From: Armatimonadota bacterium
GTDB lineage: Bacteria; Armatimonadota; Zipacnadia; JAUWAU01
NCBI GenBank assembly: GCA_030601885.1
Contig: JAUWAU010000048.1
Coordinates: forward strand, 1 to 39,708
Length of the DNA: 39,708 nucleotides
Direction: 5' to 3'
Part shown: in pieces, positions 33,140 to 39,708 of the stretch
Numbering within the stretch: position 1 is the stretch's first letter
How the letters are laid out: the number at the start of each line of letters is the position of its first letter
Program-made: the position numbers and the translations under genes
Notes under the pieces: generated by a model
What the model was told of the DNA's origin: nothing
The model's input: only the letters and a program-made list of their open reading frames with translations
Databases searched by the model: none

Positions 33140-34288
33140 ATGCACATGGCAGCAGAGCGGATTCGTCGGGCACAATGCCTTCGGGCGGTGCAAGAGAGTG
33201 AGTATCCGGACAACTTCGAGGTCAACGAAGGGCCGGCAGCGGAGTTGGCCGATCCGACTCACGTGCTCGCCCGGCCCTACATAGCCACCATCTGCCTCAC
33301 GGACATTAAGATCGCCACGGGCCACTTCGAGCGCGCCGAGTTGCCACGGGTTCTCGGGCACGAGGGCGGCGTGGACATCGTCGTAGTGGGCGAGAAGGCG
33401 AACGAGCTGCGCGCCGAGCACGGCCTGGCTCCCCTCGAAGAGGGTCAGAGGGCCGCCATGGATCCCAACGTCGTCTGCCTGCGCCCCGAGTGCCCCTACT
33501 GCCGGCGCGGGCACACGAACTTCTGCCCGACGATGTACGGGATCGGCGTCAGCTCCGATGGCCTCTTTCAGGAGCAGTTGTCCATCCCGGCGCTGCAGCT
33601 CGACATCCTCCCGAACGGTGTCGCCCATCTTGCGCCCTTTCAGGAGCTCCTGGCGTGCGTGCTTCACGGGTATAAGAAGATCTCGGTGCGCCCTGGGGAC
33701 AAGGTCATCATCCTCGGCAGCGGGATGTCGGCTTTGTGTCAGTTGATGCTCGTGAGAAGGCATCGGCCGTCGATGATCGTGGTCACGGACCTCGTGCAAG
33801 AGCGGCTGGCGCGGGCCGCTGCTCTCGGCGCGACGCACGCGGTGCTCTTCGACGTGGAGCAGTCGAAGGAAGCGCAATTCGACGCACTGTGGCAGACTGC
33901 GGAGGGCGCGGATGTGGTCATCGAGGCCACCGGCGCAAAGCAGAGCATCGAGTTGGCCCTCATGGGCCGCGAACGCGACGGCGAGTGGCGGATGCTCATC
34001 CGCAGAGGCGGTCAGATTCTGCTGTTTGGGATTGAGGGCAGCGAGCTGGAGGGGCTGAATCAGGAGATCTGGTACCTGCACGGCGCCGCGCCGCAGGCGT
34101 CCTTTATCTACAACCGCGACGACTTCTTCGAAGCACAGCGCCTGCTCGTGGATCTGGCGGACGAGCTGCCGCCGTTCCTCAGCCCGCCGCATCCGCTGAC
34201 TACGGAGGGTGTGCGAGAGGCGTTCCGCACGGCGAAGGCAGGCACGTTCGTCGGCCGGACGGCTATCGCGCCGCAGCAGGCGGACTGA
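33140..34288 (+). CDS. Zinc-dependent alcohol dehydrogenase-family oxidoreductase (MDR superfamily)
   Basis: The 382-residue medium-chain dehydrogenase has catalytic zinc ligands ICLTD (Cys) and GHEGG (His-Glu). The structural-zinc motif VCLRPECPYCRRGHTNFC has the C-x4-C-x2-C-x7-C pattern, close to the classical four-cysteine lobe. The Rossmann domain has KVIILGSGMSALCQLMLV and VVTDLVQERLARAAALGATHAV, typical of sorbitol/threonine/glucose dehydrogenases. Residues around 'GQILLFGIEG' close the cofactor domain. It probably oxidises a sugar or polyol with NAD(P). The start at 33140 (AGGAG four bases upstream) or 33146 (ten bases) is uncertain. It is followed after 22 bases by the HyuA-like gene on the same strand, so probably an operon. 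Confidence 0.85.
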   Translation: MHMAAERIRRAQCLRAVQESEYPDNFEVNEGPAAELADPTHVLARPYIATICLTDIKIATGHFERAELPRVLGHEGGVDIVVVGEKANELRAEHGLAPLEEGQRAAMDPNVVCLRPECPYCRRGHTNFCPTMYGIGVSSDGLFQEQLSIPALQLDILPNGVAHLAPFQELLACVLHGYKKISVRPGDKVIILGSGMSALCQLMLVRRHRPSMIVVTDLVQERLARAAALGATHAVLFDVEQSKEAQFDALWQTAEGADVVIEATGAKQSIELALMGRERDGEWRMLIRRGGQILLFGIEGSELEGLNQEIWYLHGAAPQASFIYNRDDFFEAQRLLVDLADELPPFLSPPHPLTTEGVREAFRTAKAGTFVGRTAIAPQQAD

Positions 34289-34310
34289 GCCGCCGCTCGA
34301 GGCGACTGAA

Positions 34311-36317
34311 ATGGCGTTCATCGGCGTTGACGTCGGCGGCACCTTCACGGACTTCGTCGCCAGTGAGGACGGAGGCCCGCTGCGAACGTGGAAGCTCCTC
34401 TCGACCCCGCGAGACCCCGCCATAGCCGTCCTCGAAGGGCTCAGAGAGATCCTCGCTGCCTCTGACGAGCACGTCATCACCCACGGCGCCACGGTGGCGA
34501 CGAACGCGCTGCTGGAGCGCAAGGGCGCCAGGACGGCTCTCATCACCACGCGCGGTTTCGAGGACGTCATCGAGATCGGGCGCCAGACGCGTCAGTCACT
34601 CTACGACCTGAACGTGCAAAAGCCCGTGCCGCTCGTCCCGCCGGAGCTGCGTTTCGGCGTGCGCGAGCGCGTTGGCGCTGATGGCGCAGTCCTGGAAGCG
34701 CTCGACGAGGAGAGTCTGGCGGAGGCCATTGCGGGCGTCCGGGCTGCCGGCGTGAACAGCGTTGCCGTGTGCCTGCTGTTCTCGTTTCTGAATCCCGCGC
34801 ATGAGCGGCGGGTCGCGGAGGCCGTGGTCGAACTTGGCGCCCAGAGCCCAATCCACGTGTCGGCCTCGTGCGATATCTTGCCCGAGTTCCGCGAGTTCGA
34901 GCGATGCAGCACGACCGTGGTGAACGCCTATCTGGCGCCGAAGGTGGGCCACTACATCGACTCACTGGCCAGCCAGCTCGGCGGCCACCATCTGCGCATC
35001 ATGCAAAGCAGCGGCGGCAGCATCTCGCCCGCTGCAGCCAGTCGCCAGCCGGTGCGCACCATTCTGTCGGGCCCGGCCGGCGGGGTCATTGGCGCAGCGG
35101 CCGTGGCCGGTGCGACGGAACACGAGAACATCATCACCATCGACATGGGCGGGACGTCAACGGATGTGGCGCTCGTTCGCGGCCAGGTGCAACGGACGAG
35201 CGAGACTATTATTGATGGCTGGCCCATTCGCGTCCCGGTCATCGACATCCACACCATCGGCGCCGGGGGAGGTTCTATCGCCTGGGTGGACGCCGGCGGC
35301 GCGCTGCGCGTTGGCCCGGAGAGCGCCGGGGCCGATCCCGGCCCGGCCTGTTACGGAAAGGGCCATCTGCCCACGGTCACGGATGCGAATCTTCTGCTTG
35401 GGCGACTCGGACCGTCGCCGCGTCTTGGCGGCACCATGGCGCTCGATAAGGATAGGGCCCGCACCGCGGTAGAGACGCTGGCACGCAAGGTCGGCCTCGA
35501 CACGACGGCATGCACCGAGGGCATCGTCGCCATCGCCAACGCCGCCATGCAGCGGGCGTTGCGGGTAATCTCGGTCGAGCGCGGCCACGATCCCCGCGAC
35601 TTCTGCCTCGTCGCCTTCGGCGGCGCCGGCCCGCTGCACGCGGCCGAGCTGGCCGCGGGGATGGACATCCCGGAGGTCCTCATCCCCGCCGGGCCCGGTG
35701 TCCTCTCCGCCTTTGGCATGCTGATGGCGGACGTTATGAAGGACTATTCCAAAACCGTGATGAGGACGCTTCAGCCGGATGCGTCCAACGAGGATGTCCT
35801 GGGCCACATCGAGTCCGAATTCGCTGCGCTGGCGAAGCGGGCGGCGGAGGACATGGCCGCCGAGGGCTTTTCCGACGCGGCAGTGCGCATCCGGCGCCGT
35901 GTTGACATGCGGTACAAGGGCCAGGCCTTCGAGCTAACAGTGCCCTCTTCGGCCGACTCGGTGCGGCACTTCCACGCGGCGCACGAGAGCGCCTATGGAT
36001 ACAGACGCGAACAGGAGCCGGTGGAGGTCGTTACCGTGCGCGTCACGGCAATAGGTGACGTGGTCAAGCCGGATCTGGCGCCGGCGGCCCGAGACCCTGC
36101 CCGCGATGCTCCACGCCCAAGTGGCGATGTCAAGCTGTTCTACGATGGGGAGTGGTTGGTGGCGGCAGCATACGACCGGGCCGAGCTCGTGTTCGGCCAC
36201 GGGATCATGGGGCCGGCCGTCATCGCGGAGGATACTGCTACCACGTTCGTCCCGCCTGGCTTCCGCGGAGTTGTGGACGCCTGGCAGAGCCTCGTGCTCG
36301 CTCCAGGGGAGCCGTAG
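34311..36317 (+). CDS. Hydantoinase/oxoprolinase family protein (HyuA-like), orphan
   Basis: The 668-residue protein is of the hydantoinase A/oxoprolinase family (ASKHA ATPase fold): FIGVDVGGTFTDFV at the start, HGATVATNALLERKGARTAL and TTRGFEDVIEIGRQTR. ASCDILPEFREFERCSTTV, QSSGGSISPAAASRQP, LSGPAGGVIGAA, IDMGGTSTDVALV and the C-terminal FGGAGPLHAAELA follow. The family includes ATP-dependent N-methylhydantoinase, 5-oxoprolinase and acetone carboxylase subunits, and normally works with a HyuB-type subunit. No HyuB follows here; the next gene is the oppositely oriented cold-shock gene. It is probably co-transcribed with the dehydrogenase upstream (22-base gap). The substrate cannot be read. 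ATG 34311 has GAGG 8 bases upstream. Confidence 0.92.
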   Translation: MAFIGVDVGGTFTDFVASEDGGPLRTWKLLSTPRDPAIAVLEGLREILAASDEHVITHGATVATNALLERKGARTALITTRGFEDVIEIGRQTRQSLYDLNVQKPVPLVPPELRFGVRERVGADGAVLEALDEESLAEAIAGVRAAGVNSVAVCLLFSFLNPAHERRVAEAVVELGAQSPIHVSASCDILPEFREFERCSTTVVNAYLAPKVGHYIDSLASQLGGHHLRIMQSSGGSISPAAASRQPVRTILSGPAGGVIGAAAVAGATEHENIITIDMGGTSTDVALVRGQVQRTSETIIDGWPIRVPVIDIHTIGAGGGSIAWVDAGGALRVGPESAGADPGPACYGKGHLPTVTDANLLLGRLGPSPRLGGTMALDKDRARTAVETLARKVGLDTTACTEGIVAIANAAMQRALRVISVERGHDPRDFCLVAFGGAGPLHAAELAAGMDIPEVLIPAGPGVLSAFGMLMADVMKDYSKTVMRTLQPDASNEDVLGHIESEFAALAKRAAEDMAAEGFSDAAVRIRRRVDMRYKGQAFELTVPSSADSVRHFHAAHESAYGYRREQEPVEVVTVRVTAIGDVVKPDLAPAARDPARDAPRPSGDVKLFYDGEWLVAAAYDRAELVFGHGIMGPAVIAEDTATTFVPPGFRGVVDAWQSLVLAPGEP

Positions 36318-36407
36318 ACTCGACGGTGCTTGGGGTGGGGGGGAGGGGGGCGACCCGCGGCGTCGCTTACGCCCCAGGGCTGCTGCGGTCGCCGGCGACC
36401 ACACACG

Positions 36408-36441
36408 AAAAAAGGAGCCTCGGCTAGATCGCCGGGGCTCC
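36408..36441 (-). terminator. Intrinsic terminator of the cold-shock gene
   Basis: On the minus strand a hairpin (GGAGCC-C-CGGC paired with GCCG-A-GGCTCC, loop GATCTA; 36414-36441) is followed by six T (36408-36413). It lies 35 bases beyond the stop of the cold-shock gene. It is the clearest rho-independent terminator in the window. Confidence 0.9.
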
Positions 36442-36475
36442 ATCGTCGAACGGTGGGCGGACGTCGCGGTCCGCA

Positions 36476-36676
36476 CTATAGTCCGACGACGTTAACGGCT
36501 CGTGGTCCCTTCTCGCCTTGCTCCGTGTCGAATTCGACTTCCTGACCCTCTTGCAACGTCTTAAATCCCTCACCCTTGATGCCAGAATAATGCACAAACA
36601 CGTCAGTGCCGTCGTCCATCTGGATGAAGCCATACCCCTTCGCTTCGTTGAACCATTTGACCTTACCAGTCGGCAT
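36476..36676 (-). CDS. Cold-shock domain protein (CspA family)
   Basis: The 66-residue single-domain OB-fold protein MPTGKVKWFNEAKGYGFIQ carries the RNA-binding motifs RNP1 (KGYGFI) and RNP2 (VFVHY), and ends EKGPRAVNVVGL. CspA-type proteins bind single-stranded RNA and DNA and act as RNA chaperones or transcription antiterminators, in some cases at low temperature and in others constitutively. GGAGGGA stands 4 bases before ATG 36676. It has its own strong promoter (-35 at 37058-37063, -10 at 37035-37040), a leader of about 350 bases and its own intrinsic terminator, so it forms a stand-alone transcription unit. The long leader resembles those of cold-induced csp genes. Confidence 0.96.
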   Translation of the reverse strand: MPTGKVKWFNEAKGYGFIQMDDGTDVFVHYSGIKGEGFKTLQEGQEVEFDTEQGEKGPRAVNVVGL

Positions 36677-37027
36677 TACGTCCCTCCGGACAGTTGCGGC
36701 CGCAGTCGCCTACGCGCCATCCGCAGTCACCCGTAGCCTATGGCGAAGGCCGAAGCCGCTTCGGCGGAGTCGCTGGCAGCTTCGTCGCTCTCGCGAAGGC
36801 GGACGGCGACGGTGCGCGGCAGCCCAAGGTTTGGCGGCGCGTCCCAATCAGCTCGGCGGCCGACCCGGCCGTGAGGCCGCACAGCATCCTCTAGCAGACG
36901 TGCACGTCCGCACGAGGACGGGTCTCGTCCTCACGCATTTCCAGAGGCAACGGCCGACATGACGATAATCCACACTGATGATCGGCTTCGGCAGCTACCC
37001 GGCCTGCGAATTGAGACTTGCCACATC
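36677..37027 (-). promoter_or_regulatory. Long, structured leader of the cold-shock gene
   Basis: If transcription starts about seven bases after the -10 box, the untranslated leader is roughly 350 nt. It contains a perfect palindrome GACGTGCACGTC (36897-36908) and a hairpin GAGGACG/CGTCCTC (36914-36932, five-base loop). Such leaders fold differently with temperature in E. coli cspA; whether this one does is inference. No ORF here looks coding, and no cold-box sequence was recognised. Confidence 0.6.
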
Positions 37028-37034
37028 AGCGGTG

Positions 37035-37063
37035 ACTATATCACGGCCCGGTTGACTTGTCAA
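37035..37063 (-). promoter_or_regulatory. Sigma-70-type promoter of the cold-shock gene
   Basis: On the minus strand TTGACA (37058-37063) is followed after exactly 17 bases by TATAGT (37035-37040), near consensus. The -35 box lies inside the palindrome GTTGAC-TT-GTCAAC (37051-37064), which could be an operator. Confidence 0.85.
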
Positions 37064-37099
37064 CGCATACAATGGGCGGAGTAGTGTCAGAAAGCCGTG

Positions 37100-37129
37100 T
37101 TGACCCAGTGTTCGGCTATGTGCTACAAT
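37100..37129 (+). promoter_or_regulatory. Sigma-70-type promoter for the downstream three-gene cluster
   Basis: TTGACC (37100-37105), 18-base spacer and TACAAT (37124-37129), with an extended -10 TG (TGCTACAAT). Transcription would start near 37136, about 85 bases before the ATG at 37221. It is divergent from the cold-shock promoter, with the two -35 boxes 36 bases apart. Confidence 0.8.
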
Positions 37130-37220
37130 CCGCCTGCGGCCATACCGGCCGCGCTTTTCCTCCGAGCCGTCCTGGAGAAGGCGCCTCATCAAGGCGGATG
37201 CCTTGCGTTGGGGGCATACG

Positions 37221-38129
37221 ATGAAGTCACGTTCGCTCCTTGCGGCGGTCGTTTGTCTCTTCTCCGCAGCTACGCTGGCACAGGACGCCCCAGTCGCGGG
37301 CGAGCGGAGCGATGTCGCTGAGACCGCTCGCGGGGAGCCGCTGGCGCCCCGACGCACCCGTGACGATGTCCGGTTGCTGCGCACGCTCTCGGAGTTGGAG
37401 CTCACCACGGAGCAGATAGCCAAGATCATCCCGCTCCTCGAGGAGATCCGGACGCATCTGACTGCCATCGCGGCGCGTCGGGCCAAAACGCACGCCGCGC
37501 AACGCGGCGCCCTGGCGAATGCACGGAGCGCCTTGATTCGCGGCGAGACGCCGCGGCAGAGCACGTACGACACCATCCAAAAATCCCTCAGGCAGCTCCA
37601 GATCTCCACCCAGACGCTGCAGCAGAGAGTTCTGCAGGTGGAATCTCGGATCCAGGCCGAGCTCACCGAGCGCCAGCTCCTGCGCATTGAGACCAGAGAG
37701 CAGCGGGAGGCACGGCTGACCCGCGTGCGGGAGCTGGAGGGAGAGACGACAGCGCGGGCCTATGTGGTGAAGAAACTCCAGGAGACCCGCGAGTTGCTGC
37801 CCGATCAATACGCCCGCATCAGGCTTCGCCTGGCCAATGAGATCGCGGTAAAGACGGAGGGGCCGCGCTCGCCTCGGTTCAATGCGTATCGTCAGCGCGT
37901 GCTGGCGACGATGGATCAGGCGTATCAGTGGCCGGCGGCGCACTTCCAGGCACAGCTACCCACCCTCGAGCAGGCGGTGGAGGATGCTCTCGAGATACGG
38001 TCCGATGCGGATGCCCCATCCGCCGAAGGGCTCATTCCGTACGAGCAGTATGCCGGTGCCATCCGCAATCCGCGAACGCTGGAGCTGGCGCGGGAGATGC
38101 TGGATCTGCGTGGAGGTGGGCGCCAGTGA
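37221..38129 (+). CDS. Secreted helical protein of unknown function (first of a related pair)
   Basis: The 302-residue protein has a signal peptide (MKSRSLLAAVVCLFSAATLA) and is otherwise predicted helical. The mature part starts 'LLRTLSELELTTEQIAKIIPLLEEIR', followed by long charged coiled-coil stretches (QRVLQVESRIQAELTERQL and 'RETRELLPDQYARIRLRLANE'). It ends AGAIRNPRTLELAREMLDLRGG. The word 'LxxLELTxEQI..IIPLLEE' recalls CpxP/Spy-type periplasmic helical proteins, but length and detail differ, so I leave it unnamed. It is first gene of a cluster: its stop overlaps the start of the next gene (GTGA at 38126-38129), whose product has the same layout. Confidence 0.75.
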   Translation: MKSRSLLAAVVCLFSAATLAQDAPVAGERSDVAETARGEPLAPRRTRDDVRLLRTLSELELTTEQIAKIIPLLEEIRTHLTAIAARRAKTHAAQRGALANARSALIRGETPRQSTYDTIQKSLRQLQISTQTLQQRVLQVESRIQAELTERQLLRIETREQREARLTRVRELEGETTARAYVVKKLQETRELLPDQYARIRLRLANEIAVKTEGPRSPRFNAYRQRVLATMDQAYQWPAAHFQAQLPTLEQAVEDALEIRSDADAPSAEGLIPYEQYAGAIRNPRTLELAREMLDLRGGGRQ

Positions 38130-39004
38130 TTAACCGGGCGCCGGCCGTCCATTTGGCAGCCTCGCTTGCCGTGGCCCTGCTCGTGATGGGTCCGCCGGTG
38201 CTTGGGCAAGCCGACGAGCTTGCGGACGCGCTGCAGACCATCGAGGATCTGACATTGCTCGGCACGCTGCAGCTCGACGATTATCAGCTCACTGCCCTGA
38301 TCACGGCCGTGGAGAACACAGTGGCGCTGCTTGCCGGGCAGCAGCAGCAGGAGGATGCCGTCCTCGAAACGATGGCGGAGACGCTGCGCCAGGCGCGCGA
38401 GGCGCTGGTGCTGGGCCGGATCATTCCGCCTGAGACGGCTAAGATGCTGGAGCAGGCTGAGCAGGACGAGGCGCAGCGGGCTGCGGACTTCCAGCAGCAG
38501 CTCGACCGACAGATCGACGCGGTCCGCGACCTGCTGCACCCGCGTCAGATAGCGCTTATCGAGTGGAGGTCGGCGGAGGAGCGAGCGCAGAAAGGCGTGG
38601 AGTCGCGCCATCCAGAGACGGAGGCCGTATTCGGAATGACGCTCCGCACCGTGGACGAGGTGCGCAGCCTTCTTTACCCTCAGCGGTATTGGGAGCGGCT
38701 CGACATCGCTGCGGCGTACCTCATCACCTTCGTGCCGCCTGGTACTCCCACATACAATCGCCTCTACCGCCGTGTCGTGGACGTCTTCGAGCGTGTCATC
38801 CGCACCCCGCCCCAGGAGTATCCCCGGGCCCGTCTGGCTTCCGCCGAGGAGCTGCTTCGGCTGGTCGGTGCGATGCCACAGCAGGCGGAAACTCAACGGC
38901 CCATCACCCGGGAAGCGCTCAGCCGGGTGCTCACGAAGCCTGGCACGATCGACCTCCTGCGGGAGATGGTGGAGGCGCATCACAAGAGGGCCCTGCGGCG
39001 ATAG
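38126..39004 (+). CDS. Secreted helical protein, probable paralogue of the preceding one
   Basis: The 292-residue protein starts at GTG 38126 (GGAGG just upstream), overlapping the stop of the gene before. The signal peptide reads VINRAPAVHLAASLAVALLVMG, with GQADE after it. The mature N-terminus 'LTLLGTLQLDDYQLTALITAVEN' aligns in layout with 'RTLSELELTTEQIAKIIPLLEE' of its neighbour. Gln/Glu-rich coiled coil follows (GQQQQEDAVLETMAETLRQA). It ends TREALSRVLTKPGTIDLLREM, again like 'AGAIRNPRTLELAREML'. Function is unknown. The shared order signal-helix motif-coiled coil-closing helix suggests duplication and divergence, and the products may form a heteromer in the periplasm. Confidence 0.75.
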   Translation: MINRAPAVHLAASLAVALLVMGPPVLGQADELADALQTIEDLTLLGTLQLDDYQLTALITAVENTVALLAGQQQQEDAVLETMAETLRQAREALVLGRIIPPETAKMLEQAEQDEAQRAADFQQQLDRQIDAVRDLLHPRQIALIEWRSAEERAQKGVESRHPETEAVFGMTLRTVDEVRSLLYPQRYWERLDIAAAYLITFVPPGTPTYNRLYRRVVDVFERVIRTPPQEYPRARLASAEELLRLVGAMPQQAETQRPITREALSRVLTKPGTIDLLREMVEAHHKRALRR

Positions 39005-39033
39005 CGCCGCGAGAGCACACCCCCCGAGCCCGC

Positions 39034-39567
39034 ATGCGCGTGGTACCTCCTGAGCTGATCCGTGAAGCCCTGAGAAAGACGGGGCGAGCCGTCTTGCACA
39101 TCGCGACGGATTCCATGGCGCCCGCGCTGCCGGCGGGCTGCCAGATTGAGGTCGAGATCGCGGCCCCGGAGCAGCTTCGGCCGGGAGACATCGCCCTCAT
39201 TGCCGCCGGCAGCGCCCTGGTTACACATCGCATCGTCGCCCATAACCTATTCGGGAGCCGGCGTTGGTTCCTCCAAAAGGGCGATGCCACGGCACCCGTT
39301 GGTCTGCTCGCTGCGGCCCAGATCGTCGGTAGGGCCGTCGCACGGCTTGACGACGGCGCTCGCACCTCATTGGACGCCGCCGCATGGCGGGCGAGGAATC
39401 GTGCCCTGCTCGGCTATTGTGCGCTGCTCTCGGCGCTGCTGCCAGGCGCAGCCGCCTTTCGAGAGCGGCTGGAGCCCCTCCCACCGCGGCACCCCGTGCG
39501 GCGTGTCTGTCGCGCTCTGGGCCGCCTCTGCCTTCTCCCCCTGCGCTGGCTTGCGCCGGCCGATTAG
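39034..39567 (+). CDS. Signal-peptidase-like protein (S24/S26 family)
   Basis: The 177-residue protein has the S26-type boxes: DSMAPALPAG with candidate nucleophile Ser27, 'LRPGDIALIAAG', LVTHRIV with His65, and LQKGDATAP. Serine with His rather than Lys places it with the SipW/ER-type subgroup or with S24/S26 proteins of unclear activity. A weakly hydrophobic C-terminal segment (GYCALLSALLPGAAAF) is present, but there is no clear N-terminal anchor, which is unusual for a leader peptidase. It lies 29 bases after the second helical protein gene, so it is likely in the same operon and might process those proteins. The start lacks a clear ribosome site. Confidence 0.65.
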   Translation: MRVVPPELIREALRKTGRAVLHIATDSMAPALPAGCQIEVEIAAPEQLRPGDIALIAAGSALVTHRIVAHNLFGSRRWFLQKGDATAPVGLLAAAQIVGRAVARLDDGARTSLDAAAWRARNRALLGYCALLSALLPGAAAFRERLEPLPPRHPVRRVCRALGRLCLLPLRWLAPAD

Positions 39568-39708
39568 ACCGAAGTTCCCCCGGTCTGGGATAGGTGCTTT
39601 TGGGCTCTGAGAGCTCAGAAGCGCCTTATGCGGCCTTTGGTTGGCCGGCAGTGACTGCGCGAATGTAGTCATGTCTTGAAGTGCATTTGTGGTTATCGGG
39701 GTTGACAT
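39568..39708. other. Right edge, no supported gene
   Basis: 141 bases with two small palindromes (AGACCG/CGGTCT at 39565-39586 and CTGAG-AG-CTCAG near 39606). A minus-strand open frame entering from the edge overlaps the peptidase gene and has no recognisable content. Confidence 0.3.

Noticed and set aside
32578..33225. Open frames on both strands in the 32.7-33.1 kb gap
   Set aside because: They cross the degenerate repeat composite and have no ribosome site or domain; the sequence looks like decayed repeat and spacer.
33119..34570. 483-codon minus-strand frame over the dehydrogenase and HyuA start
   Set aside because: It is antisense to two recognisable enzymes and spans their junction.
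39565..39586. AGACCG/CGGTCT hairpin right after the peptidase gene as a terminator
   Set aside because: The stem is only six base pairs with a long loop and no adjacent T-run; the short TTTT lies about a dozen bases further on.
39367..39708. Minus-strand open frame entering from the right edge
   Set aside because: Most of it is antisense to the signal-peptidase-like gene, and the unique part has no recognisable content.

Overview
The window is a GC-rich stretch of bacterial chromosome, probably from an environmental, uncultivated lineage. A pseudopilin N-terminus (AFTLIELLVVIAIISV followed by FPVFSRAREKARQASC, 3534-3660) has the form I associate with Armatimonadota, and to a lesser degree with the Planctomycetes/PVC group. 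The mix of genes fits too: Gfo/Idh/MocA oxidoreductases, a sulfatase, a sialate O-acetylesterase-type protein, two acetyl-xylan-esterase-like hydrolases, an FG-GAP protein and a DUF1961 protein. No rRNA, tRNA, CRISPR array or phage genes were seen. The taxonomic call is an inference.

Layout. 1-5.4 kb: end of an unknown gene, a 993-residue secreted TPR protein (minus strand), a stunted pseudopilin ORF and purF. 5.5-9.6 kb: nitroreductase, a mini-protein resembling EF-Tu domain 2, an oxidoreductase, and a DUF47/PiT phosphate-uptake pair whose reading frames overlap by 8 nt. 10.0-12.7 kb: a Tat-exported two-domain alpha/beta hydrolase and a small membrane protein. 12.9-16.2 kb: a signalling cluster of a receiver-histidine kinase hybrid, a receiver/coiled-coil protein and a receiver/HD-GYP protein. 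16.3-32.7 kb: a carbohydrate-type accessory region (serine hydrolase, SGNH esterase, sulfatase, oxidoreductase, FG-GAP protein, transglutaminase-like secreted protein, URO-D-type methyltransferase, second two-domain hydrolase, golvesin/DUF1961 protein). 33.1-36.3 kb: a zinc alcohol dehydrogenase and an orphan HyuA-like protein. 36.4-37.1 kb: a cold-shock gene with its own promoter, long leader and terminator. 37.1-39.6 kb: two tandem related secreted helical proteins and a signal-peptidase-like protein.

The most notable feature is repeat biology. A REP-associated tyrosine transposase (RAYT) at 23987-24679 lies between ~120-bp elements with inverted ends TTTCGGGGACAGACTACGAAACTC. Two of these elements (24720-24842 and 25439-25561) are about 94% identical. 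Shorter hairpins with the same arms lie inside the coding frames of the sulfatase (42 bp) and the second esterase (57 bp). Both lengths are multiples of three, so each adds a short peptide instead of breaking the gene. Half-sites and degenerate composite copies lie at other gene ends between 25.6 and 33.0 kb.

A second, unrelated family of short words (AACCATTAACC, TGACCACTGACC and complements), often in inverted pairs, sits at gene boundaries in the first 15 kb. It supplies or overlaps start codons (purF, the TPR gene) and the stop of the truncated pseudopilin. Both esterases carry a degenerate second hydrolase domain with Glu in place of the nucleophilic Ser, which may be a shared family property.
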